A stretch of DNA of 64,000 nt, taken from Tamarix chinensis. Its lineage: Eukaryota > Streptophyta > Magnoliopsida > Caryophyllales > Tamaricaceae. This document shows positions 47,413 to 57,042 of this stretch, piece after piece. The translations under genes were made by a program, and so were the position numbers. The notes beneath the pieces were generated by a model, which saw only the letters and a program-made list of their open reading frames with translations, did no database searches and was not told the DNA's origin. The stretch is from assembly GCA_030549775.1 (NCBI GenBank), contig CM060175.1, positions 68,911,245 through 68,975,244 of the forward strand, written 5' to 3'. Each line of letters begins with the position of its first letter. The first letter of the stretch is position 1.

Positions 47413-48559
47413 CTTTTTAATTGAAACAAATTACATATTTGCAACAATAAATTCATTGCCAAAATTTTATCTTAAAACTTCAACAACTATCTTTGTCGTT
47501 GTAAAAACATACAATTACAACGACACGATAACTTGTTTAAACACCATTGCAATAAATGATATGTGATATCTCTAATCGATGTCCATAAATTATGTCATAT
47601 ACATATGTCCCACTTAAATTAATATAACCAAAAAATATATAAATGATTCTTAACATATATTTCAAGAAAAAATTATCAAATTGAATGAAAATTTACTAGA
47701 ATTCTTCTTATCAGTTAGGACTTTGATTGTGCTAATGGAAGTTAAGACAAATTGGCATATCCAATCGATATAATTAGACGAGTTTAACACAATCGAGGAA
47801 AGATTGGGAGTTGGAAAAAGCAGTGGCAACAAAGTATAGACGTTACAATAAAATTGTTGAGATTTTTTTGGAAACAACTTTTCGTTGCGTTAAAATAATC
47901 TAAATATTTGCAACAAGTATAGTCGTTGTAATAAATTCAATTTATATTTTGAAACAAAAAAAAGATGTTGCAAAAATGTTTTGTATATTGTAACATATAA
48001 ATATCATTGTAAATAAACCATCACATATATTGAAACGACAAATGTTATTGCAAAACATATAAATGTCATTGTGTTAAAATAATATAAATATTTGCAACAA
48101 GCATAATCGTTGCAATAAATTCAATCAATATTTTTCAACAAAAAAAATGTCATTACAAAAACATTTTATATATTGCAACATATAAATATCGTTGCAAATA
48201 TGCCATCACATATATTGCAATGCTAAATGTCGTTGCAAAATATATAAATGTCATTGCATTAAAATAATCTAAATATTTGCAATAAGTATAGTCGTTACAT
48301 TAAATTCAATCAACATTTTGCAACATAAGAAAGTTGTTGCAAAAACATTTTTGATCTTGCAACATATAAATGTTGTTGCAAATAAAAAATCAAGTATATT
48401 GCAATGAAAAATGTGGTTGCAAAATATTTTCTAATAATCACCATATAAATGAATTATTTTGGTAACAACAAAGTATTGTCGTTGCAAAATTATTTATAAT
48501 AAAAGATTTTTCTTTTAGTATTAGAATATGAAACAACACTCACGTTACATGGGCAGCGT

Positions 48560-49810
48560 GAGCTGCATGCACGAAAGGGTGGAGAATGGGGGAAAGGGGG
48601 AAGTTTGGTCGAAGAGGGGGGAAGGTCTCGGTTAAGGGGTTTGAGGAAGTGGTGGAGGGGAGTTGGGGTAGTGGTTGGGTGCAAGAGGAGTGGCAGGGTG
48701 TAGGTGGTGGCTAGGGGTTGGAGAGTGATGGCTCAGGGTAGCAAAGATGGTAATGACGGTGGCTAGAAAGTAGGTGTAAAGAAGGGAGAAGGAGAGGAAT
48801 AAAGGAAAACAAAGAGGAGAAAGGAAGGGGTCGTAGGGAGATTTTAGGCAAGGTGAGGTAGGGAGTGGTAGGGGATGTTAGATGGTTGAGAGGTGGCTTC
48901 GGTGGCAGTGGAAGAAGGGGAATGGGCGGCGCAAAGTGGCTTGCGTGGAAGGGGTCAAGAGAAGAAAAGAAGGAAAAGAGAGGGAGTTGGCTGCAAGTGG
49001 AGGGCTTATGCTACTAGGGGTGGTGCAAAAAGGAAGTAGGGGTGTCAGGGGAGTTGGTGTGGTGGTTGGTTGGGCGACGGAGATGGTGGCTAGGGACTGC
49101 AAAGTAAAGCAATAGAGAAGAGGATGGGGGAAGAAAGAGGGATCAAGTAAGGGGAAAGAAAGGGCTTGAGGGGAAGAGATGGGGCAAAGGAGGAGAAGAG
49201 AAGGAGAAGAAAAGGAAGAGGAGGATAGGGAAGGAGGTAGAGGTGTAAGGGTTAGGTGGGTGTAGGGGGAAGGTGGCAGGTGGTAGGTCAACATGCAATG
49301 TGGCAGGGTTAAGAAAGGAGAAAGGGTCTGGGAAAAAGGCATGAGGGAAGGGGTTGCAGGGGGTGTGTATGGTTGAAAATGGAACTTGAAAAGGATGAGA
49401 GAGAGAGAGAGAAGATGTAAGGTTGTGTAGGGGCAGGGTTATGGTTGCAGGCAAGGTGTGCGGAGGGGCTGGTATGGGGTGTTTGGCTCGACGCTAGGGG
49501 AGGAAGGAAGAATAAGAGAAGAAGAAAGGGAAGGCCAGGTAGGGGAGAAGAAAGGGATAATAGGCCTACCCATGCGAGGGAGATGAAAAGAAAAAAGAAG
49601 AAGAAAGGTTGTCCTGGCCCAACGGGGAGGAAAAGAGAAGAAAAATAAAGAAGGAGGGTGTTGCTGGCCAAGCGAGAAGGAAGGGGGAAAGGGTAGAAGG
49701 TCAGTCGACCTGGTGGGGAAAAGAAAGGGGAAGGACAGTCGACCCAGGGAAAAGAAAGAAAAGAAAGAAAAGGAAAAAGGATAAAGAAAAAGGGAAAAAG
49801 GGAAAAGAAA
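48560..49810 (-). other. C/T-rich (minus strand) part of the solo LTR
   Basis: Purine-rich on the plus strand (GGGAAAGGGG, AGAAGAAAGG). It corresponds to 2100-3230 of the sister LTR in position and composition. Long open frames on both strands (up to 154 codons) come from biased composition; translations are low-complexity Ser/Pro/Leu/Phe. Confidence 0.7.
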
Positions 49811-50119
49811 AATAATATAATTTTTAGAGTAAGGATTAGAAATCAAGTAAATGGGAAAAATTATTAAATGAATTTATTCAAAGTTGAAAGTATAAATTTA
49901 AGAGGATGATTTTAGTAAAATTATGGCTTGAGAATTTATTTAAATAAAAGAGTATGATAAAATAATAAAATATTTATTTTAATTTATTAAATGATACTAT
50001 CTAGTTTTATAAATCGAAGGTCCATAAAATAATTAAATTAATATTTTAAGATTAAATTATTTTAAATAAGGGGTTAATTATTAAATTTTAGGTTTTAAAA
50101 TTTTGGGTATTACAATGAA

Positions 50120-52440
50120 TAATTGAGGATTGAATCATAAAACATAACAATCAAGGAAAAAGTAAAGATCTTTACTTGTGCTCTTATATAATTATAGGAT
50201 GATTAAACTAATTAATTAATTATTTATACAAATCTATAATTCTCTTATAATGGAATATTCTATGGCAAAGAAGAAAAAGCTGGGTCGTATGACTTAATAG
50301 CTAGGGTTTTATCATGCTATCTTTTATAGAAGATAAAATCTTACGAAGCAAAACATTATTTTTTAAAAATAAAGGAAAAATACGATATGTGTTTAGGATA
50401 TATAGGACCCCATGTTAATTTTCTTACTCTTGACTTTTGCCTAAAAATCACATTAGAGTATTCAATGAGAAACGTGGTTTGTGCTAACAAACACGGGGCC
50501 CTCGTATTTCTCACATAATTCACCATTCTATAATAAATGTCTCTAACACCTATATGAACAAACACACTATTATGTTTTGCTTCAAATACCTAGTCAAAAC
50601 TCACCCCCCACACACACATATATATTGATTTTAATTAATTATGATTTTGGAACTTAAAATACTTATTAAGAAAGTATATGAATTTTCAACTGTGTCCTTA
50701 TTAAATATACATCATTAACTGATGTTTGCGGTAGAAAGCATTTAATAAGTATCGATAATTTAGGGAAAATAAGAGTAACTTTTTGCATTAAAAATCTAAA
50801 ATGACACTTTTAAAATTAAAATAACTTTGATAAAATGACATTTAATGTGAATCGGATGTAAAAGATTGTCCCAAGAATGGATTTCCACTTTTCCTTATTG
50901 GATGATGCACCATTATTTACTTGTCCATAATTTGTTTAATTCAATTATTATATCGTGAACATAGTCAGGTGCTCTCGGTGAGCAAAATGGAAAATTTGGC
51001 ATAATCATATTGCTTATAAAGACATAATGACTATGGATATAGTACATATATAATCATCATGTTATAAGACATAATTACCATTTATTATGTGTTGTTCATT
51101 TTTTCTATTATCTATATCATATTTTCCTAGCCTAATATTCACGTTAATGAACATAATTAATACAACAATAAGATATAATCATCATTGAAATAATACATAT
51201 ACTATGAAAATATGACATGATCACTATCTTCTAACTTTGTATGCAAGCTAGCTATCATAATATTTATAAGTTTTTTTGCTTGATTACATGACAAAACCTT
51301 TAAATATAGAACATGAATAATCTCTATTACTTTTCATGGTTTAAAATAATTACAAGGTATAAATTTTATGCTAATAAACATGTATTTAGTATATAAATTT
51401 TACCTTTTTATAGTGAAAAGAAATCTTATAATAAAGTTGTATGTGATTTTATATTATATTAGTTTGGTGATTATTTATTCATAGAGTAGTGACTATCATA
51501 TAACATATTAGCGATTATCCTATCATAGAGTGGTGGTGATAGGATAATAATATCATTATTATAATTATTATTTAAGTAATCAATAGTGACAACAATAATA
51601 TAATAGTAATAGTAATGTGTTATTAGTAATGGTGATAAAAGTTGGTGGTTATCACAAAAAATGTGATTGTTATTAAGAGAATAATGATAATCATAAACAT
51701 AATTGGTGATTACGCTATTAAAGAGTGATTATTATCTATAGTGACGCTAATGATCATCTTATGTTATATTTTTGTCCGTCATTTCAATTATTATAATTAT
51801 TAACACATAACTATAATAACAACACTTATAGATATAATTATATTAATTACTTACATATGCAAGTATAGTGACGATTATCTTTGTTTGACGTCACTTAAAC
51901 CGGTGATTATTGGCACCTTTTCATTCAAGCTTAGTTGACTAAGTAGTTTTAAAATACATCATCATGGGTGTTAACTTTATCCTTCATTTGTAATTGTAAA
52001 ATTATCTTTATTGTTGTTGATAGATTTCTCTATCAACTCATTTTTATTAATTATGGTTGTACGATTTTTGTTTTTAGGTTAATGATAGTGTTTCATGTTT
52101 GGATTAAAATTCTCATATCTTAATAAGTGAATATTTGAAGAAGAAAAAATCAGACAAAAAAGGATGTGATGTGCATATTAAATAAAAAAGAAAAAAAATA
52201 TATTATTTGATAAATAATATAACAAATATATTACTCCATCCATTGTATAACTAATGTTATTTTAGATAGAAAAATTTATTTTAAAAAAATATTTTAGATT
52301 AATTAAATTTTTTTTACCTTTATTTATTCTCTTTCTTATTTTTTACATTAATTGTTATATTAATTTTTATTAAAAATATAATTATAATATTACGGCTGTA
52401 TTTATTATTATTTTCATAACGTACTAACAAAAATTTTATT
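50120..52440. other. AT-rich intergenic sequence
   Basis: No coding domain, RNA or element termini recognised. Several ATAATCATCAT / GTGATTATTATC phrases recur at 51500-51750 without forming a clear array. Confidence 0.5.
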
Positions 52441-53000
52441 TCTGACAGACAGGGACGGATATCATGCCACCTACCGGCTGGGTACACTTAACGTGTCGCC
52501 GGATTCATCATATACATTGTCGAGTTGGGTGTGGTATCTTTTCGACCATACCAAACATCCGTTATGCTGAGTCAGAGCGACGATTGGCCATGGGCCATGG
52601 CCTGGACTTCACTGCTAACATTGACAATGGCAGTAAAGCAAAATCAACTGGGAACGGGTCACTAATCTACGGTCAATTCTGGGCAGTATCATTGACATTG
52701 GGTAGGCCACTCTCATTTAAGCAGTTACAAGTTACAACGGATCTGTTGAGGTGCCCAACATTAATTAAAATATCCAAGTCAAAATCTTTGGCCGGAAAAA
52801 GAATCAAAGAGAGAGAGACATCACCCAAAGGAAATTATGAAATCGTGCATACGGTTGACTGAGTCGCTCTTTCTTAATCATGACAGCTTATCATACATTG
52901 ATTCAACATTCCTTCTTCAGCAGTAAGTCGCAAATGAACGGAAATCATAGCAGCTTAATTTGTTCAGTAAAATGAACGGTTAAACGGGCTTGTCTCCCCG
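52441..53000 (+). other. Less AT-rich segment with an unassigned 132-codon open frame
   Basis: Base composition is nearer to coding or leader sequence than its surroundings, and an open frame runs 52464-52862. Its translation is mixed-composition with no domain I recognise and no membrane or signal segments. It could be a gene fragment carried by an element or an unspliced leader region. Confidence 0.2.
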
Positions 53001-53004
53001 TTTT

Positions 53005-53008
<4 letters not shown>

Positions 53009-53036
<28 letters not shown>
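53009..53036. repeat. (GA)n microsatellite
   Basis: Uninterrupted AG run. Confidence 0.9.
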
Positions 53037-53108
53037 GCCGGGGGTGTTTAGCCAGTTACCTACTAAATAAATTGACCCAACAACCTATTAGATGAACTTA
53101 GATGGAGT

Positions 53109-53111
<3 letters not shown>

Positions 53112-53159
<48 letters not shown>
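53112..53159. repeat. (AT)n microsatellite
   Basis: Uninterrupted AT run, about 24 units, 290 bases before the first CACTA element. Confidence 0.92.
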
Positions 53160-53163
<4 letters not shown>

Positions 53164-53499
53164 AGTGATTGTGTATTTAATATCTCGAATCAAAAGGAAT
53201 TTTATTCAAGACCAACTCGTTCTAGTTCATCCATAAAGCTAATAAGATATCCATATAATTTACAATCATGAAAGCACTCAATACGCAAAGTCATTTCTAT
53301 CTAGAAGATCTTTGAATTATATTCTCGTGTTATGCTTAATTCATATTTTACACCTACTAGCTGCTACTAGAGCTTTGAAGAAGCATCTTCGAACTTTTGG
53401 GTCTCTAATTATTTTGATGAGCCATAAGGTGACCGAATCTCATGAAGTTCGCTACTACGGAAACATGAAATAATAACGGGACATTAATAACGGTGGTTC

Positions 53500-53700
53500 G
53501 AAAACCGTCATCAAATGCGTGAAAATTAATGCGCGGAAATTTTTAATAACGGTTTTAAGTAATAACCGTTATTAAAAGTTTCAATAACGGTTCAAACAAG
53601 AACCGTTGTCAAAATTGGCCAGGTTTTAATAACGGTTCCTGTAATAACCGTTATTAAATCATGTTTTAATAACGGTTCTTACAGGAACCGTTGTTAAAAG
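53500..53700. repeat. Left subterminal array of TTTTAATAACGGTT palindromes, element A
   Basis: Units TTTTAATAACGGTT followed within about 5-12 bases by AACCGTTATTAAA form short hairpins (for example 53551-53574 and 53632-53658). Such subterminal repeats are where CACTA transposases bind. The AACGG core is also the core of the plant MYB3R/MSA site. Confidence 0.85.
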
Positions 53701-54117
53701 TTCCTTTTATTTCGTTCGATCTTCTCTTTCGTGCCAAATATTTCAGACTCTGCCGCTTCCCTCTCGTCGTACTATCTTTCTCTTGCGAACCCTTGCACCA
53801 CCGCTCCCGCTCCTCTGAATTAAGGGAAACCGTCACACCGCCATCTCTCCACCAACCGTCTGCCATTCTTGCGAACGTAGCCAGCATTTGTACCTTCGTA
53901 GTTGCCGTTCTCAACTTGTACGCCGTAGCTCCCTTTACGTATGTGTTTTTCTTCCTTCATTGCTTAATTTGTCTCTACTGATATGTATATATATATAAAT
54001 CCATGCCTGTTGCACCAAAGAGGTTGTGTTTGATGTATTGTTCAAAAATCTGTTGTTTGATGTGTTGGTGAAAAATTTTGCTGTGGCCTTTTTTGATTGT
54101 GGCCGACTGAGACCTTA

Positions 54118-54120
<3 letters not shown>

Positions 54121-54187
<67 letters not shown>
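54121..54187. repeat. Compound (TA)n(TG)n microsatellite
   Basis: A TA run passing directly into a TG run within element A. Confidence 0.92.
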
Positions 54188-54189
<2 letters not shown>

Positions 54190-54487
54190 ATAATTTATTT
54201 TATAAAAATATGTATTATTATTTTAAGAGAATCTACAAGCCTAAAATATATATTATTATCATAAGATATGTACGTTCTAAGTATAAAATTAAGGTGTATA
54301 TATTTTTTTAGCTAGCACTCACATTATTATGCAGATCATGTGTATTTATATGCTTTTTTTAATATATATTTTGTAAGACGTGTATTTATATTCCGTAAAA
54401 TGTGTGTTTATATGTGTTCTATTATATATATATATATTTATAATATTTTTATATATAAGATGTGTATATATAATCTAAAATAATTGT

Positions 54488-54560
54488 GGTTAGGGTTAGG
54501 GTTGGGGTTAGGGGGAGGGTTAGTGTTAGGGTTAGGGTTAGGGTTAGCTATAGGTTTAGG
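54488..54560 (+). repeat. Telomere-like TTAGGG tract inside element A
   Basis: About ten GGTTAGGG / GGGTTA units with small variations (GGTTGGGGTTAGG, GGGGGAGGG). The unit is TTAGGG rather than the usual plant TTTAGGG; one TTTAGG occurs at about 54555. It is interstitial and lies within a transposon, so it is not a chromosome end. Confidence 0.75.
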
Positions 54561-54661
54561 ATCATTATTTTATGAGGTTTAGTGTTATTTTTTATTATAA
54601 TTTATTAGGGTTAATTATTGTTAGGGTTACAGCCGTATATTGTGACCAACCGAAGATTACT

Positions 54662-55148
54662 ATTATACAAATTAACGCCACATTTCATTCACCGTCGGTC
54701 TCGAAAAGGCGGAACTAATGGAGAGTTCGAGTCGGAATCCGTGGATTCGTATCTGAATACGAGGAAGTGCCCGATGGCGATGGAATTGTGTGCGAAGAAA
54801 TCTTCCCATCCGTTTTGAAACCAGACTCTGCCTTCTTCCTTAACTAGTTGTACTGGTCATTTTGCTCCGTTCGGAACGTTGAGGTATGCATGAGTGGGGA
54901 GACCCTTGTCATGGTTCTTCACGAATTTTTCTGGAAGTGCCTGTGATCACAAATGCAAGGCAGAGATTCCACGCACCGTTTAGTTTCCAAAAGTTTACTA
55001 TAGGCTCCTTTCGGTATGTTTTTGGAAAGTTTCAAGTAAAAGGAAAAAAATAAATTGGGCTAAAAATGACATTATTTTTTTACTTTAAATTATGATTTCT
55101 TCCAAAATTTTCTAACAAAAATCAAAATAACATTTTTATTGCTTAAAA
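54662..55148 (-). pseudogene. B3-domain (REM-type) gene fragment, left arm of an inverted repeat
   Basis: Reverse complement of 55166-55650 with only about a dozen visible differences. On the minus strand it carries the same B3 exon, but at least one difference makes a stop (TGA where the other arm has TGG within KWPVQL). Several differences are C-to-T or G-to-A, as expected where methylated CpG decays. Confidence 0.85.
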
Positions 55149-55165
55149 AGATGGTATGGAATAAA

Positions 55166-55650
55166 TTTTAAGCAATAAAAATGTTATTTTGATTTTTGTT
55201 AGAAAATTTTGGAAGAAATCATAATTTAAAGTAAAAAAATAATGTCATTTTTAGCCCAATTTATTTTTTTCCTTTTACTTGAAACTTTCCAAAAATATAC
55301 CGAAAGGAGCCTATAGTAAACTCTTGGAAACTGAACGGTGCGTGGAATCTCTGCCTTGCATTTGTGATCACAGGCACTTCCAGAAAAATTCGTGAAGAAC
55401 CATGGCAAGGGTCTCCCCACTCATGCATACCTCAACGTCCCGAACGGAGCAAAATGGCCAGTACAACTAGTTAAGGAAGAAGGCAGAGTCTGGTTTCAAA
55501 ACAGATGGGAAGATTTCGTCGCACACAATTCCATCGCCATCGGGCACTTCCTCGTATTCAGATACGAATCCGCGGATTCCGACTCGAACTCTCCATTAGT
55601 TCCGCCTTTTCGAGACCGACGGTGAATGAAATGTGGCATTTGTATAATAT
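55166..55650 (+). pseudogene. B3-domain (REM-type) gene fragment, right arm
   Basis: The plus strand reads ALPEKFVKNHGKGLPTHAYL, NVPNGAKWPVQLVKEEGRVW, FQNRWEDFVAHNSIAIGHFL and VFRYESADSDSN. This is most of a B3 DNA-binding domain of the REM type (PxKFV, LxVPNGxxWxVxL, VWFQxGWxxFVxxxSIxxGxFLVFRYEG). GTGATCACAG just before looks like the 3' end of an intron, and the AT-rich part toward the loop would be intron. Only one exon is present, so this is a captured fragment, not a gene. The source gene is not in this window. Confidence 0.88.
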
Positions 55651-56015
55651 TGGTACATTATGGAAGAAGGCTAGAGCAACAAAAGATGGATATATTAATG
55701 AAGATGTAGATGTTGCAGCGACAAAAATTGTAAGTTTGTAGATATTTGAAACCCTGCTTACTTTTCTTTTAGAAAACTATTATATTATGCTTACTCATGT
55801 AAGCTAATTTTACATATATTATATACATTACAGGACGAACTTCAAGCGTCAGATGGTGAGGAGGGGGTAGACCAATATAACATTGTATCACAGGCTATAG
55901 GAATTGTAGAACACCCTGGAAGACACTAGGGTCTTGGATTAGGTGTTACGAAAACGAGCGTACGTGGTCGATCTCGTAGTTCTCGTAATGGTTTTAATAA
56001 CGGTATTAGGTAGCG
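55625..56015 (+). pseudogene. CACTA (Ptta/En-Spm) transposon protein remnant
   Basis: Exon-like pieces 55625-55729 and 55834-56015, joined through a good intron (GTAAGT at 55730, CATTACAG ending 55833), read LWKKARATKDGYINEDVDVA, ATKI, then DELQASD, YNIVSQAIGIVEHPGRH, stop, GLGLGVTKTSVRGRSR. Plant En/Spm-type proteins have this pattern (LWxKAHTxKDG...NEEA...I; QVLGxExxGRVRGxGxGVTPT). The in-frame TAG and lack of upstream domains make it non-functional. Confidence 0.65.
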
Positions 56016-56309
56016 ATCTATTTATTCTACATGCATTTTCAAGTTTGTATTTCGTTTACATCTTTCGGTCTTCCAGCCTAGATTTGTGAACTCTTTACTT
56101 TGGGGTGTAGAGCTACCAAGTTATGGTATGCCCACTAATTTTTATTCCTAAGTATAGTTGGTGTATTGAGACATTGGTACACTTATAGATTGATTGAAAT
56201 TATGGTGTGATTGCAGATTTGGTACGAATTGATGTTGTTTTACATTGCAGATTTGGTAATTGTTTGAACATACAACTGTGTATGTGGGCAGGAACAAAAG
56301 AGAAATTAA

Positions 56310-56715
56310 AAAAAAACATATAGTTTTGATAACGGTTCTATGAAAACCGTTATTAAAGCATAGGTTTTAATAACGGTTTCCCATAGAACCGTTATTAAAA
56401 ACCGAGGCTTTAACAACGGTTTTGTCATAGAACCGTTATTAAAAATTCAGGTTTTAACAACGGTTTCTCATAGAACCGTTATTAAAAACTCAGGTTTTAA
56501 TAACGGTTTTGTTTAAGAACTGTTATGAAAAGCTCCTTTTTAATAACGGTTTTTACTTAAAAACCGTTATTAAATATGAAATTTATGCATATGTGCGCGG
56601 GTTTTTGTGTATTTTTCATGACGGTTATGAACCGTTATTAAAGATTTAATAATGGGCGATTCAATAACGGTTGAAAACCGTTATTAAAACTATAAAATAA
56701 CCGTTATTAAAACCC
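56310..56715. repeat. Right subterminal array of TAATAACGGTT palindromes, element A
   Basis: At least seven TTTTAATAACGGTT / AACCGTTATTAAAA pairs in about 400 bases, with 5-12-base loops, ending next to the terminal CCTTTCCGTGGTAGTG. Confidence 0.9.
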
Positions 56716-56730
56716 CTTTCCGTGGTAGTG

Positions 56731-57042
56731 GTTGATGGTTGTGCTCCGTCCAACCTAATGATCATAAGGGAAAGCCAAACAAATTTTGAGAAAACACACT
56801 AAAAAGAAAAGGTGCATGTTTCATTATCTCACTTTGTTGCCAACACATGACAAGGCGAGATGATCCCATGCCACACTATACTATGGAACGCGAGGATGTG
56901 AAAGGTGTATCTTATGATATGATTTCAAAATGCTATATACACTCACCTTGGTTGTAACATATGCCTTGTCCTTGCCTAATAGTAAATAGAGGTTGGGAAA
57001 ATAGTCCTAACCTCCATGATATATTTGAAAACTCATGTTGTT
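56731..57042 (-). pseudogene. LINE remnant between the two CACTA elements
   Basis: The minus strand gives KAYVTTKVSVYSILKSYHKI and then, after frame changes, VAWDHLALSC. This fits the zinc-binding region that follows plant LINE reverse transcriptase (YSVKSxY..., VWxxxxPxHxxxxWLA). It would follow directly on the LINE text at 59189-59560 if CACTA element B were removed. Confidence 0.5.

Larger units (their letters stand above)
46940..48520. mobile_element. CACTA-like element nested in the solo LTR
   Basis: The interior is packed with GTCGTTGCAAAA / TTGCAACATATAAAT units like those of the CACTA MITE at 37299-37701. The left edge GCTTTAGGAACAAAAG and right edge AAGATTTTTCTTTTAGTA look like decayed CACTACAAGAAAA termini. 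The right half shows a higher-order repeat of about 190 bp (near 47890, 48070 and 48250). The element is itself split by the Cassandra-like LTR at 47073-47412. No target duplication could be confirmed. Confidence 0.62.
43763..50114 (-). mobile_element. Large solo LTR, same family as 1770-6188, opposite orientation, with nested insertions
   Basis: On the minus strand it begins TGTAATACCC (at 50114) and ends GGTTATTACA (at 43763). Perfect duplication ATGAA flanks it (43758-43762 and 50115-50119). Reading leftwards it has the same architecture as 1770-6188: AT-rich start (50114-49810), C/T-rich segment (purine-rich on plus, 49810-48560), palindromic CCACTATTATAGC repeats (44885-44579), and an end (43765-43905) that aligns with 6030-6188 (GCACTTGGTAC..., GTACTAAGTGT). 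It is longer because a CACTA-like insertion (46940-48520) lies inside; without it about 4.8 kb remain. No internal coding region, hence a solo LTR. Confidence 0.85.
54662..55650. repeat. Near-perfect inverted repeat, arms about 487 bp, loop about 17 bp
   Basis: Left arm 54662-55148, loop AGATGGTATGGAATAAA (55149-55165), right arm 55166-55650. The arms meet in the complementary pair GCTTAAAA / TTTTAAGC and stay collinear to the outer ends ATTATACAAA / TTTGTATAAT. The only larger disparity is a few extra bases (TTAACG) near the outer end of the left arm. A transcript through it would form a hairpin of nearly 0.5 kb. Confidence 0.93.
53450..56730 (+). mobile_element. CACTA element A, with captured B3-gene fragment
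   Basis: Left end CGCTACTACGGAAA (decayed CACTACCACGGAAA), right end TTTCCGTGGTAGTG. The 3-bp duplication GTT is at 53447-53449 and 56731-56733. Both ends carry arrays of TTTTAATAACGGTT and its complement (53510-53700 and 56320-56710). Inside, from the left: a non-coding segment shared with element B, an AT/TG microsatellite, a TTAGGG-rich tract, a large inverted repeat of a B3-domain exon (54662-55650), then two exon-like pieces of a CACTA protein (55625-56015). It lies in a LINE remnant and is an inverted relative of element B (57043-59188). Confidence 0.88.

Noticed and set aside
48560..49850. Overlapping open frames up to 154 codons on both strands
   Set aside because: Same C/T-rich part of the sister LTR. 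Translations are Ser/Pro/Phe/Leu runs without domain structure.
52464..52862. 132-codon open frame as a protein-coding gene
   Set aside because: No recognisable domain, no clear splice context and no homologue I can name; listed only as an unassigned segment.
54488..54560. Telomere or chromosome end
   Set aside because: Short, degenerate, and enclosed on both sides by CACTA sequence; it is interstitial.
55392..55625. Intact B3 transcription-factor gene
   Set aside because: Only one exon is present, it is duplicated head to head inside a CACTA element, and the frame runs straight into transposon sequence.
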